In this document: positions 30,234 to 40,568 of the stretch, piece by piece
How the letters are laid out: every line of letters starts with the position of its first letter
Numbering within the stretch: the first letter of the stretch is position 1
Source of the DNA: Gracilaria domingensis
Taxonomy: Eukaryota; Rhodophyta; Florideophyceae; Gracilariales; Gracilariaceae
Reading direction: 5' to 3'
DNA length: 64,000 bases
Assembly: GCA_022539475.1 (NCBI GenBank)
Contig: VCMS01000062.1
Location: forward strand, 121,120-185,119
Position numbers and translations under genes: made by a program
Notes under the pieces: generated by a model
Seen by the model: only the letters and a program-made list of their open reading frames with translations
The model's database searches: none
Told to the model about the DNA's origin: nothing

Positions 30234-31598
30234 ATGAAACTGCGTCGCGCGCGCGGAGCTTTGGCGCATACGCACCGACGCGACCGAGATGCAGCCGGAC
30301 ACAAGACGCCTCCTTCGCCTAACTCTGCGAAGCATTTTCTCAAGAGCTCGCGCAAAATTTCGGATCGCCTGAGGAGGGCGGGCAACTCCTCGCACTCGTC
30401 GGACATGCAGACGCTGGTCACCCTCAACCGCCCGCGAGCCGCTCCGCGTGATGGTGATGATAGCGTCACTATGTCCAACGCCGGACAGCTCGTGTTGCCG
30501 ACCATCTTCAGCGCCACCCCGGTTCCGGAAGACAGCCATCAGGAAAACCCTTCCTTCAGTCAGGCTGCGGGCCATGACGGCTCTTTTCTCAATGATGGCC
30601 ATGCGTTGGTGAAGAGGGCGCCCGACAGGGAGGCGGTTTTCTACGAGATGGCTCAGAGTGGCTTGTGGCCGGCACGCCTCTTGCCCGATTACTACGGGAG
30701 GGTTGAGCCCAGCTCCATCAAGATTGAAAATCTCGTGTTCGGGTACAAGCGCCCGTGCGTCATTGACATCAAGATGGGAATTCATACCGTTGAAGAACAG
30801 GAGACCAACTTGTTCAAGAAGCTGAAAATGAACGCGCTTGACCTGGTTACCGGTTCCCGTTCGGAAGGGTGTCGCCTTGAAGGCTTATCCATGTACCGCG
30901 CCATGGCGCATGTAACTGGAAACAAGGCGCAGAGTCATTCGGTTTCCATGTCTACCGGCGTAACTTTGGGCGACGTTCTCACCTTCTTTCTCACCGACGA
31001 GTCTGGCGTGCGCACGGACGTTGCACAGCGCTTTCAGCAAATGGTGCAGGACATTCTCAAGCAGTTTGAACAGAACACGTCGTACAAGTTTATTGGCTCT
31101 TCCTTGCTTCTCATTTACGACAATGACAATCGTGCTCCGTATCGTTTATGGTCGAGGGCTCTGCGCAATTTACATGTCATCAATCCAAACGTGCGTCTTT
31201 CGGAAGACCATATTGTTGGCCTTACTAGGCGCACTCGATGTGATGTGCGAATGATTGATTTCGCTCATTGGAATCCGAGCACAGATGGCACGCGAGACGA
31301 GGGATATATCACCGGCTTACATACCATTTTAGATGCGTTGCGTTCAATCCGGTTTTATAGAGCAAAGCCTATTTTTTCGCTGCTCAATGCTGTGGAGGAC
31401 GTGCTGGATCACGAAGCCAAAACTGGGTCTTCAAGTACGGATAGAGGTATCAAGTTTGAACCTACCGAAGGTCATGCGTTTACGTTTGATACGTTGTGGA
31501 ACGAAATGCCTTCGGCTTCTTTGGGTGCATCGGACGACACTGATAGCTCGGCGCAGTCATATGAAAACATACAAGTGCTGCCGTCTGAAGCATTGTGA
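30234..31598 (+). CDS. Inositol polyphosphate kinase (IP6K/IPMK family)
   Basis: Phosphorylates inositol polyphosphates, feeding inositol pyrophosphate signalling linked to phosphate and energy status. 454 aa from the ATG at 30234; an earlier GTG is not needed. About 130 N-terminal residues are basic or polar and unconserved. The family signature P-x-x-x-D-x-K-x-G is present as PCVIDIKMG near residue 173, followed by the SSLLLIYD and VRMIDFAHW blocks, the latter with the catalytic Asp. The SSLLLIYD spacing favours an IP6-kinase-like member over IP3 3-kinase, but IPMK cannot be excluded without alignment. The C-terminal 60 residues are acidic and Ser-rich. Confidence 0.9.
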   Translation: MKLRRARGALAHTHRRDRDAAGHKTPPSPNSAKHFLKSSRKISDRLRRAGNSSHSSDMQTLVTLNRPRAAPRDGDDSVTMSNAGQLVLPTIFSATPVPEDSHQENPSFSQAAGHDGSFLNDGHALVKRAPDREAVFYEMAQSGLWPARLLPDYYGRVEPSSIKIENLVFGYKRPCVIDIKMGIHTVEEQETNLFKKLKMNALDLVTGSRSEGCRLEGLSMYRAMAHVTGNKAQSHSVSMSTGVTLGDVLTFFLTDESGVRTDVAQRFQQMVQDILKQFEQNTSYKFIGSSLLLIYDNDNRAPYRLWSRALRNLHVINPNVRLSEDHIVGLTRRTRCDVRMIDFAHWNPSTDGTRDEGYITGLHTILDALRSIRFYRAKPIFSLLNAVEDVLDHEAKTGSSSTDRGIKFEPTEGHAFTFDTLWNEMPSASLGASDDTDSSAQSYENIQVLPSEAL

Positions 31599-32792
31599 AA
31601 CCGGCGTGCTGAGGCCCAAGCCAGGCTTGGCTCGTCTCCACTTGTGGTGCGAAAAGACTTTGATAATGCCATGTACACTACTTTTACGTTGTTTCGTTTA
31701 GCTCACCTTAATGTAGGTAGCACTACGTACATATCTCACGCATTCATGTACATACAATCCGTGTACAAAGTTCATGCTTTGCGCCCCTGCATATTTCGGC
31801 TCAAAGATTTCGTGTGCGTGACTTTGTCACTCTCCCTTTGTACGGATTTGACGATGGCTGGGGGTCCCAGCGCACGAGTCCTGTCCTCTCTGTTTACCAA
31901 GCCCCATTTCCACTGGCAAAGTAAAACAGTGAAAATGGAAAGGCAACGTCCATGAAAAATAGAACGCAAACGAAATGCCCTCCCTTAAAACGAAAGCAGA
32001 GAAGAACGGCGTTCTCATGTACACAAGCGCCTATTGAAAGATCTCCTCCCGAGACAAAGACGCCACACACAAGGAAAAAAAGACACTCGCACGAGAGGTT
32101 GCACTAGTTTTGCGCAAAAGATGAAAGCATCCAGAGAGAGATATCCTTTATTGTTTCCTTTGACTTTGGGTTAGTAGGACACCTGAACAGAAGCAGAAAC
32201 GACTTTGTCTCAGCTTTATGTTGGGCTTAAACCAGATTTGCACCCGCTCGGTATCGCATCTCCAGACAGGCCCTGTCTCCAGAGTAAGACATTGGTGTGA
32301 AACTATCGCCCATATGGGCAGTGCCGAATTCTGTTGATCAACATGTACTATGGTGTCCAAAGAGGCTTTTTGTCCAGAAGTTAATGCCTTCCTTTCCCTT
32401 CGTGAGCGGCACACAACTTATTGTTGTTGAGATTGTTCGAAAATGGCCTGACGAGAGTTGCTTTCCATGCGAGAGGACATTTCTCGAGATAGAAACGTTC
32501 TACATTTCGTCATGAGTTACGACTCGTAACCAGGGTAGTACACCCATGAAGGAGAGAAAAGAAAGAAGAAGAAGCAACAATCCATGAAAAGAAACCAGTG
32601 GCACATGATAGACAAGGCCATGATTCGACGGTGACCGTCAAAGTTGTTGGCCTTTTATCGGAGAAATGCTTAAGGTTGTAGTAAGTGTGACTGACATACA
32701 CAGCGTTTGAGATTAAGGGCTTCAGATCGAGATAGAGAAGAAGATCATATCACGCTTATCGCATCAGAGGTCGTGATCATGAGTCTAGGTTT
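31599..32792. other. Gene-free interval, ends in a LINE target-site copy
   Basis: No coding frame supported. The last 12 bases (32781-32792, GAGTCTAGGTTT) are the 5' copy of the target-site duplication of the adjacent LINE. Confidence 0.5.
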
Positions 32793-33272
32793 TAGCAAAG
32801 GCCGGCCTTGAGCTTCCGATAATGGAGGTGAAGATCGATTTCCTGGATGCGAACGCACAAATAGTAAACAAAGTGAAGACGAAACCACTTCTTGCAGAAG
32901 CTCCAGATTTGTTTGCGAATGAGCAATGCATGCGAAAGGCAGAAGTGACACTGGCGCAGCTCTACACTGGACATGTTGCAGGTCTTCATCCAGTCGCATC
33001 ATATCTTAATGGTAGAACTGAACGGTGCACATGCGGCACAAACGTCAAACGGGATGCAGACCACGTAGTCCTGCGCTGTCCCTTGACAAATGCCATACGT
33101 CGAGAAACACTTCCACCGGTAGCTGAGCGTCAAAACCTTACTCTTCCCGACTTGATTAGACAACACCCACATAGATTGTTGGCCTTCCTGACGAGAGAAA
33201 ACATCCTGTAAGGATAGTTTTACTACATCCTAGAAATTAGAGGATGTTGTCCGCATTAAAGAAGAAGAAGAA
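32793..33272 (+). mobile_element. 5'-truncated non-LTR retrotransposon (LINE) 3' end
   Basis: About 480 bases bounded by a 12-base direct repeat, GAGTCTAGGTTT, at 32781-32792 and 33273-33284. It ends in a GAA-repeat tail (33260-33272), as expected for target-primed reverse transcription. Inside, a frame at 32822-33211 (129 codons) encodes the end of a LINE polyprotein: QLYTGHVAGLHPVASYL, then the zinc-knuckle-like C-x-C...H...C text RCTCGTNVKRDADHVVLRCP. The upstream RT part is missing because the copy is 5'-truncated. The frame is still open and the duplication is perfect, so the insertion is probably recent. A diverged relative lies at about 53820-54570. Confidence 0.82.
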
Positions 33273-33284
33273 GAGTCTAGGTTT

Positions 33285-33658
33285 GTCAGAACAGAACGTT
33301 TGGTAATGACTTCGCAGATCTCCGGCGGTGATCAACTCTCTCAAAGCGTAAAGATCTTGAATGAACAACTGGGTTGCACCAGATACCCGTATCTTTCGTC
33401 TTTTTCTCTCTCATTCCTTTGATGCTGTGGTCAGGAGCTTCAGGATTTCGGTATTAGAAACGGGTTTTTTGTACTTCGAGTGAGTTACCACCCTGCCAGC
33501 GGCTTGCTTATATACAGTTTGTCTTTTATGATATAGAACAAATAACTATCTTAAATGATACAGGTAGTGCTAAAGTCCTAGCTAAGAAGAAAACTATGAT
33601 TTCTGTGACGCTATCCTTTTGGATCGTGCTGGGCTTTCCGATCCTGCATAGGAATCAG
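33285..33658. other. Intergenic, no gene seen
   Basis: Ordinary-composition DNA between the LINE insertion and the stop codon of the membrane protein gene. Confidence 0.4.
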
Positions 33659-34864
33659 CTACCCACGGAACTCAACGTCATAACCGTAACTCTTCAACCA
33701 TCTGCGAATACTACGTCTCAGGACGCTCAGTGGTTGCCCATTAGCTCCGTTGCGGAGCGCCATATGGACATTTTGCCATGGATACCTGGCCTGTGAAAAC
33801 AGCTTCGAGTGAAATGTGAGGACGATGAACAACATTTTAAAATGCTCAAAGCGCCGTTGAGCACACTTTGGGAAGCCTTCTTCTCTCTCGAGGATGCTGA
33901 AATGCCAGAGTTTGTCCAGCCCTGTTTCGCGAAAGGTTTCGTTACAAAACGATACGGCCGGTTGATAATTTTTCTTCTTCCGTATCATTTCGAACTCCTT
34001 TTCTATCTTCTCGGCAAAAACCAATCTGCAAAGGTCACCAATAAGAACTATCTCGGTCAAAGCAGAAAGGCCTCTCAGAACGGTCGGGCCATCAGCAGCA
34101 TGCACTTTTGATGGTTGCACCAACAAATGGTGAGCGCCAAGAATCTTTTCCAATGCAAACCATGTTTTTCCGTAGTGGCGAATCACGACCAGTTCAGGCT
34201 CAAACGCCTCGTACGGGTGCTCATCATTGGTCACGTCTTGGCCAGCCCAAAACTCATCACTATCCAGAAGCTCAAACTTTTGCGCGCAGCTCTCATCCTC
34301 CAAGAAGCGACCCAGGTTTTGAGAGTTCTTTTCCGCTTCAGAAGAAGAAAAGAATCGCAGGAATCGGCGAATACGTTGGATACGGCGAGTGAGAGCAGTT
34401 TGATAGGGGTAATAGATAATCTGAAGTCTCTTGGAAGAGTTTGTGCGGTTTGCGGACTGCATACCGGCTAGAAGCTCATAGAAAAAGAAGATTCCGTCCG
34501 TCCCTCCGTAGATGATGCGAAAAATAGACCACCTGAGCTGAAGCTGTGAGAGTTTCAAACGACGAAATGAGCCTATGGTGGGAAGTAATCCGATCGTTGC
34601 TGCGGCCAATGCATCGAGTGAAATAAAGTTGATGGCGGCCAGTACCACAGCTGCGAACGAAATGAGTATACTTGTGATGTTGAGTAAGAGATTTCCAATG
34701 GGGTTGCTCAGTGGTTCTTTCGGGTTTACGTGAGAGGCAAAACTGAGAATAACAGAAAGACTGGCGAATGAGTAGGACAGACAAACTATGATGATCTCCA
34801 GTTCGGCATTGGTTTGATGCAATGCTCGAGTAGACGGCTCGAGTAGGAAAATATCTGGTCTCAT
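33659..34864 (-). CDS. Multi-pass membrane protein, unknown family
   Basis: 401 aa from the ATG at 34864 to TAG. Not recognised. The N-terminal third has three hydrophobic stretches that look like membrane helices (ELEIIIVCLSYSFASLSVIL, NLLLNITSILISFAAVVLAA, LDALAAATIGLLPTIGSF). A hydrophilic domain follows with basic segments (RRIQRIRRFLRF), an acidic loop, and YGKTWFALEKILGAHHLLVQ, then alternating Trp/Phe/His-rich text to the end (RSIRRWLKSYGYDVEF). No signal peptide is obvious, and no catalytic motif is visible. A smaller frame at 59521-60048 has weakly similar helix-then-soluble layout and might be a distant relative. Confidence 0.6.
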   Translation of the reverse strand: MRPDIFLLEPSTRALHQTNAELEIIIVCLSYSFASLSVILSFASHVNPKEPLSNPIGNLLLNITSILISFAAVVLAAINFISLDALAAATIGLLPTIGSFRRLKLSQLQLRWSIFRIIYGGTDGIFFFYELLAGMQSANRTNSSKRLQIIYYPYQTALTRRIQRIRRFLRFFSSSEAEKNSQNLGRFLEDESCAQKFELLDSDEFWAGQDVTNDEHPYEAFEPELVVIRHYGKTWFALEKILGAHHLLVQPSKVHAADGPTVLRGLSALTEIVLIGDLCRLVFAEKIEKEFEMIRKKKNYQPAVSFCNETFRETGLDKLWHFSILEREEGFPKCAQRRFEHFKMLFIVLTFHSKLFSQARYPWQNVHMALRNGANGQPLSVLRRSIRRWLKSYGYDVEFRG

Positions 34865-35690
34865 CGTTGCTGGGTGATTGTGCGTTTGAGAGGAGGTGGG
34901 TTGGAAGAAGGACGCAGATTTGGAGAATGCACGGTGGTGATGACGCGTTAAAAAACATTGACATTGGGACGAAAGGAAAAGAATATTGGAAGGAAACGGC
35001 TAAACGCTGCTGGTCTGTACGAAGACAAAAAAGAGCTTCAAGAAGGTTACATTGGGGCTACGCATGGCTCGAGGTGGTGAAGATGCAAGCTGTGGCCGCG
35101 CGGGGACTGCGAAAAACGGGCACAGGGGTGAGGACGATGGTAGCATCAAAACGTGGCAACGACTGGATCAAAGGGCGGTTTGCATCTGGACAGGGCGGCG
35201 GAGTTGGGTATGGGCGGGGGCCTGCACTTGGGGGGTGGCAGTGCGCAGACATACAAGATTTGCGCGGCTGCTCGGCTGCTCGGCTGCTCGGCTGCTCGCC
35301 ATGGCCCTGAGGGTGGCGCGGGGGAGCGCAAAGACAGCGCGAAGATGAGGCGGGATACGGTCGGAAGGCAGAGCGTTGTGAGGGTGGGGACTGCCCACTG
35401 GGGAGGCGTTCGCAAGGCAAGTTATGTGGGGGAGAACAAGCGTTTTGCGTACTGTCACAGTTGCGGGGCGCGGCACTGGTGCGCGCCTGCCTGGGACTCC
35501 CAGGCTGGGAGACGCGGCGCGCTGCGCGGGGGGTGACGTGCGCCTGCTGAGGTGAACGGCTCAACGGCCGGCAATTACATCGCGAAGAGCCGCGCAGCGG
35601 CGGAAGGAACTGCTCGATATGATTCACGATAAGTATCGATTCCAGCGTCCCAGTACTAGAGATACCCAGTACGCACACGCATGACGAATC
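34865..35690. other. Gene-free interval, mixed composition
   Basis: No supported gene. Contains a 9-base tandem repeat (CGGCTGCTC, about 3.5 units) near 35269-35300. Composition rises to GC-rich towards the carbonic anhydrase island. Confidence 0.45.
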
Positions 35691-35691
35691 A

Positions 35692-35763
35692 GCGCCGCGC
35701 GCCGCGCCGCCGCCGCGCTCGCACCTCGCGCCGCGCGCCGCGCCGCCGCCGCGCTCGCACCTC
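35692..35763. repeat. 36-base tandem repeat, two units
   Basis: Two identical 36-base GC-rich units starting at 35692 and 35728, followed by a partial third. They sit at the edge of the GC-rich island upstream of carbonic anhydrase. Confidence 0.8.
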
Positions 35764-35910
35764 GCGCCGCGCGCGCGCCTCGCGCCCGGCGCCTCGCGCG
35801 GCGCCACCGCGCGGCGAGCGGCCGCCCGCCGCACGCCGGAAGCATTCGCGCGCGAGTGCGAATGCCGCGGCAACGTCATGCGCGCGCGGCCAAGCGGCGC
35901 GGCGCGGCGC

Positions 35911-35988
35911 GGCGCGCCAGCGCGCGCGCCCGCCGCGCGTGGCATACGCGGCGCGCCAGCGCGCGCGCCCGCCGCGCGTGGCATACGT
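35911..35988. repeat. 39-base tandem repeat, two units
   Basis: Units start at 35911 and 35950 and share GCGCGCCAGCGCGCGCGCCC and a GTGGCATACG end. They lie in the promoter-distal part of the carbonic anhydrase upstream region. Confidence 0.8.
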
Positions 35989-36006
35989 GCGCGCCGCGCG
36001 CGCGCG

Positions 36007-36050
36007 CGCGCGGCGCCATCTCGCGCGCGCTCGCGAGATGGCGCCGCGCG
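36007..36050. repeat. Perfect 19-base inverted repeat with 6-base loop
   Basis: Arms at 36007-36025 and 36032-36050 are exact reverse complements and include the 10-base core GGCGCCATCT. It lies about 280 bases upstream of the TATA box of the carbonic anhydrase gene. Confidence 0.85.
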
Positions 36051-36329
36051 CACTCGCGACAAGCGTTCCATCCTGTGCGTCGCTCGCATCATTGCCACAC
36101 ATCATCCGCGCGCAGCGCGCGCGCGGACGCCCCCCCCCCCGCCGGCGGGCGCCCCCCACGCCCCCCGGCGCCGCCCGCCGCACCCGCGCCGCCCGCGCGT
36201 GCGTTGCTTTGCTTTGCTTGCGGCGCGCTTTGAGGCGCGGCGCGCCGATCTCGACGCGCATGTCCGCGCGCGGACGGGTGCCGCGCCGGTGTATCTCGGC
36301 GGCGCGTGCTGCGGCGCGGTGGCGCGCCG

Positions 36330-36337
36330 TATAAATA
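36330..36337 (+). promoter_or_regulatory. TATA box of the carbonic anhydrase gene
   Basis: TATAAATA in otherwise GC-rich sequence, about 154 bases upstream of the ATG at 36484. A clear consensus, implying a leader of roughly 125 bases. Confidence 0.65.
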
Positions 36338-36483
36338 GTGCTCGCCTACTCGCGGGCTTGCCGCATGGTTCGTGCCCATTCCACGCAAAGCTTCTCAGCG
36401 CCGCCCCGCTCTCGCGAATCGAGCCGTACCTCTCACCCCGCCTTTGTGCGCGCCAACAGTTCTTTCACAGCCCCGCCGCCATC

Positions 36484-37336
36484 ATGAACAGCTTCATCGC
36501 CTGTGTGCTCTCCGTGCTCGCCGCCACCGCGCTCGCCAACGAGGAACTCGAGGTGGACGCGTCGTCGTGCGCGGTGAAATCGGCCGTGGGCGACTTTGCG
36601 TACGACATCACGCTGCCGAACAACCCGTCCAACTGGGGCAACATCAAGCAGGAGTTTGCGGCGTGCAAGGACGGCGACAGCCAGTCGCCCATCAACTTCC
36701 CGGCCAACGTGCAGTACGCGCCGAGGGGCGCCGGCCCGCGGCCGCGCATGGCGCTGGCCAACATGACGTTCGGCGCCAGCTCGTACAACTGGGCCATGTC
36801 GTGCAGCGACGAGTCCGGATCGTGTGGCACCACCGTGTTTGGCGGCAAGACGTACGAGCTCATCAACGTGCACTTCCACTCGCCGAGCGAGCACAAGCTG
36901 TTTGGCAAGCAGTACCCGTTGGAATGCCACATGGTGCACGCGGCGGAGGACGGTTCGCTGGCGGTGATCGGCACCATGTTTGACTACCGCCGAGCAAACG
37001 TCGTACCCGGCGCGCATCTACCAGAAGGTGGTGCCCGAGTACGGCGACGACGTGACGCTGGGCACGGTGCTGGAGGGCGTGACGACCAACCGCGAGGAGT
37101 GGGCCGTGCCCGTGGGGCGCATCGTGAACCACAACAAGGGCTACTGCTCGTACTCGGGCTCGCTGACCACGCCGCCGTGCACGGAGGGCGTGACGTGGTT
37201 CATGTCCATGCAGGTGTGGACCGTGTCGGAGCGACAGGTGCACGAGTACTCGCGCTCGGCGGGCACCAGCATCGACGGCAACAACCGACCGGTGCAGCCG
37301 CTCAACGAGCGCCCGGTCACATGCTACGTCTCGTGA
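36484..37336 (+). CDS. Secreted alpha-carbonic anhydrase (frame broken once)
   Basis: Hydrates CO2 to bicarbonate; an extracellular or periplasmic form would aid inorganic carbon uptake. The ATG at 36484 starts a signal peptide (MNSFIACVLSVLAATALANE). The first part has QSPINFP and NVHFHSPSEH (two zinc His), then ECHMVHAAEDGSLAVIG (third His). The family continues in another frame from about 36990: YPARIYQKVVPEYGDD, GYCSYSGSLTTPPCTEGVTW (substrate loop) and NNRPVQPLNERPV, ending at 37336. The switch falls at about 36986-36991; one extra C in GACTACCGCC would explain it, giving about 283 aa. All catalytic residues are conserved on both sides, so an assembly or sequencing error in this GC-rich stretch is more likely than a decayed gene, but a recent pseudogene is possible. 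Confidence 0.85.
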
Positions 37337-38001
37337 GCGCCGCTCCTTCTTTTTATTTTTGTGTGTGTGGTGAGGCAGAGCCGCGCGCGCCGCGCGGGGG
37401 AAGCGCTGGCGCGGCGGCGGAGGGGGCCTTACGAGGGGAACGGGGGCAAGGGGATCTCTCTTCGTTTTGGGGGGAAGGAGCTGAAGAAGAGGGCTTAGCT
37501 TGCGAGCTTCGATAGAGTTGTTTACTGCTGTTTTTTGTTGCTTTGCGCGTCGGTCGACGCGTTGCGCCTTCGGTAAAAGCCCACGGCGCGCACGGCGCGT
37601 CCGTCTTGTGCTGCTTGCCGTGCGCGTGCCCCGCGCCGCGCGCGTCACGTGCGCCGCCGCTCGCTTCGCCGCCAGTGCGCGCGCGCGTCGCCACGCGTCG
37701 TGCCGCGTCGCGCGCCGCTCGGTTGCCGCCGGTAGCGCCGCGCCGCCGCCGGTAGCCGCGCGCACCCGCCGCCTTCTTTCCGTCCGCGCGCGCGCGCGCG
37801 CGTCTTTCATCGCCGCTGCCGCGCCGCGCGCGCCCGCATCTGTGCCGCAGCCCGCGTGCAGACCCGCAACCCCCCCCCCCCCCCACCTCCCCCTCTCCCC
37901 CGCCACCCCCCGCCGCCACCCCGCCCCTTCTCCACCCCCCCCGCTCGCGGTCGCCGCGCGCCGTTCTTCCTCCCGCATGCGGGCGCCGCTGGCGGGGCGC
38001 C
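37337..38001. other. GC-rich interval, no gene seen
   Basis: Between carbonic anhydrase and the F-box-like gene. Holds GCGC runs, C runs near 37869-37883, and short low-complexity frames on both strands that look like shadows. Confidence 0.45.
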
Positions 38002-38109
38002 ATGGTCGATGCCAACCGCGCCGCGCGCGAGGCGCGGCCCGCGCCGAAGCGCGCCTTGCCGCGCTTCACCACCCACACTGCGCACAGTGACACGCGCGCG
38101 CAGAGGTTG

Positions 38110-38143
<34 letters not shown>

Positions 38144-39996
38144 CGCCGCCGTGCAAGCGCCCGCGGAGGACGTGCGCGCGGTCGGAGGCGTCCGTGTTCC
38201 CGCTGCAGCGCCTTCCGCGCGAGGTCATTGCCGTCGTCTTGGAGCATCTGGCCGGCATCAGTCTGCAGCAGCGCTTCTCAGAGGGCACGGACTGCGCTCT
38301 CATGCGGCAGGCCTTCTTCCGCCTGCTCCCGCTTGCCGCCGCTTCTCATGCGCTGTGTCATACTGTTCTGGCCTTCTTCAGGACGTTTCTACCATTTGAA
38401 AACATGCATCGCTTCATGAACTACGTGCGCGAGCATGCACTCCATACCAAGCGCTTTCGTTCCAACCTCTTCGCGGCCGCCAGAAACGCCGCCCACATCA
38501 TGCATCACAACGGCCGCCCTCCGTTCCAGTCCTCCCGCGCGCAGCGCAACAACTTGTACAACAGCTTATCCATCTTCTCCGAACAGCACAGTTTGTCCTG
38601 CCGCGTGGTCACGTCATGCGCGCTCTTGTTACCCGCATCGGATGTGCTAGACATGCACTTTCTCAGCGATTTCTCGCGCACTAGTATTCGCTGTATGCTC
38701 AGTACGTTTATGTTCATGAATATACGCTTTAAAAAACTGGTCGTCTCTTCCTCGCGCCACTTGCCTTTCGTCGCGAGTGCCGACCTTTGCTTCAAGTACT
38801 TTCTGCGCTCCGTCAGATCCTCCTTGACGCATCTTCAGATGCCCATTTCGGTCCACCACCAACGAGCAACTTATCCGCGTCACGTCTTCCCGATCATGCC
38901 TCAGCTGCGCTCTGTTCACTTCAAGGTCCATCACATGGACGAGTCCGAAACTGGTCGCCGCCCTTGTTTCCAGCTGCTACCGAACCAGTTGCTTCGCAGA
39001 ATGGCCAATGCGCTTCCGTCTCTTCATATCATCTCTGTGGAAAACATGTATCGCACACCTAGCCACTCGTATCAACCCGTCAAGTTGCCGCCTACTACCT
39101 CTCAACTACGCGTTGTCAGAGACGTGTCCATCATCACCGCCTTCCAAAACTGCTCCCAACTTAGAATCATAACCTTTCACCGCGCAGAGATTGGTCTCCA
39201 CAAGCTCGTGCGCTTGATGCCTCGTCGAGCGTTTCCAAACCTGAAACGAATCGAATTGATTGCATGCGATCTTTCTTTAGGAGGAACGTTCGATGAGAAC
39301 CTGTCCTTTCTGTCCACCAACATCCAAGTCCTCATGAGTGACAACGATTGTAGCTGCACGGCCTTGAAACCCTCAGACCTGGAATTATTACGTGAACATT
39401 GCCCCAATCTAGCCGTACTTGACTTCTGGATGGCCTCACCTGAGGAAAGATTCAGTTGGACAGTGTTGGGGAGTCTGGTTGAAAAGCTCAAGCATCTGAG
39501 AGTACTGATTATTGAGGCTGATCCTCTGAGTGTGGGCGAGTACAATATGGACTCATGCGCGCTCTTCTGCGAGTATTTAGCACGCAGTTGCAGCCCAATA
39601 TATCATTTGGCTCTTGCCGGATCATGGTTGAATATGGAAGTTTTTTACGGGTTGATAACAGTCAAAGGAGCTGATTTGCGCTCTTTGAGCGTGAACCTAT
39701 GCTCGAAAGATGCTTTGTCAGATGCGTATGGTCCGCTGAATACATCTGATGCGATTCAAGCCCTTTGCGCCATTCGTAAACATTGTCCAAAGCTTGAGAG
39801 TCTATATCTGGGTACTCAAGAAGAGATGAGGCATCATATGTCACAGATAACATTGCTTTCGCCATTGGATCATTCTGCGCTTGATCTGACTGTGGCGGAG
39901 GAGGTGTGGGAACAAACGGCCAAAGATTATTGCTGCATCAAGTTTCGGCAACGCATGACAAGGGAGTACGGCGGGTTTGACACGGGGCTCAAATGA
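38002..39996 (+). CDS. F-box-like protein with leucine-rich-repeat-like C-terminal part
   Basis: 664 aa from the ATG at 38002 in a CCATGG context. The leader has a polyproline run encoded by a CCG repeat (about 38113-38148) and a basic stretch. Residues about 70-115 fit an F-box: FPLQRLPREVIAVVLEHLAG, followed by hydrophobic helices; F-boxes bind SKP1 in SCF ubiquitin ligases. The remainder is long and repeatedly shows LRR-like strands (QLRSVHFKVHHMD, LRIITFHRAEIGL, LKRIELIACDLSL, LAVLDFWMAS, LRVLIIEADPLSV), as in F-box/LRR substrate receptors. The Tigger transposon follows 572 bases downstream. Substrate unknown. The first exon-equivalent is GC-rich while the rest has ordinary composition, marking an abrupt island edge inside one gene. 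Confidence 0.7.
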
Positions 39997-40568
39997 AGAC
40001 AACTGCATTGCCCGAGATGGGCGGTAGCGGAGGCGGAGCCGATTGGCGGTCCCCGAAGGAGACGTTCGTTGACGGAATGAAGCTGGACAGACAGGTGTAG
40101 GCCAAACATCATGACATGATCAGACATTTGTTTGATCATAAATGGTAACCGGAGAAGGTGTATCTGGGCCATTTTGGCCCGTTTCAAGGTTAACCAGACG
40201 ATTTTAGCGGTTGGCGGTTTGACAGGCATCAGCGTTAAATTCTGGAAACCTGATTGTTGTTGTTGTTCTCCCAGTGTCCGCAGCTGGGACAGGAGACCAA
40301 CGAGCACATACATCGAGGCGTCCGTGTGCCGTGAAAACGTCAATATCCTCTCACATCCTTGCTCGCCTTTTTGTCACGTTACCAAGTACTGAGATTCGAT
40401 TGCGGGGGGGGGGGCTATCAGACGGTCCATATCAGACGGTCCATATTAGAGTACTCTTTGGCTGTGGCGAAGCAGTTCTACCAAGCGTATGCTGCCATAG
40501 AAAATTATCAAAGCAAATGCGCCCAAAAAAACTGCATTGCATTCAGATACAGAGGAGTATACGCGTTA
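39997..40568. other. Interval upstream of the transposon
   Basis: No gene supported, although an open frame runs from 40274 into the transposase. It contains a run of nine or ten G near 40405 and a 14-base direct repeat (ATCAGACGGTCCAT, twice, about 40418-40446). Confidence 0.5.

Noticed and set aside
35058-36098. Long Arg/Ala-rich frames on both strands of the GC-rich stretch
   Set aside because: GC-only sequence lacks stop codons by composition; the frames are low-complexity and have no domain.
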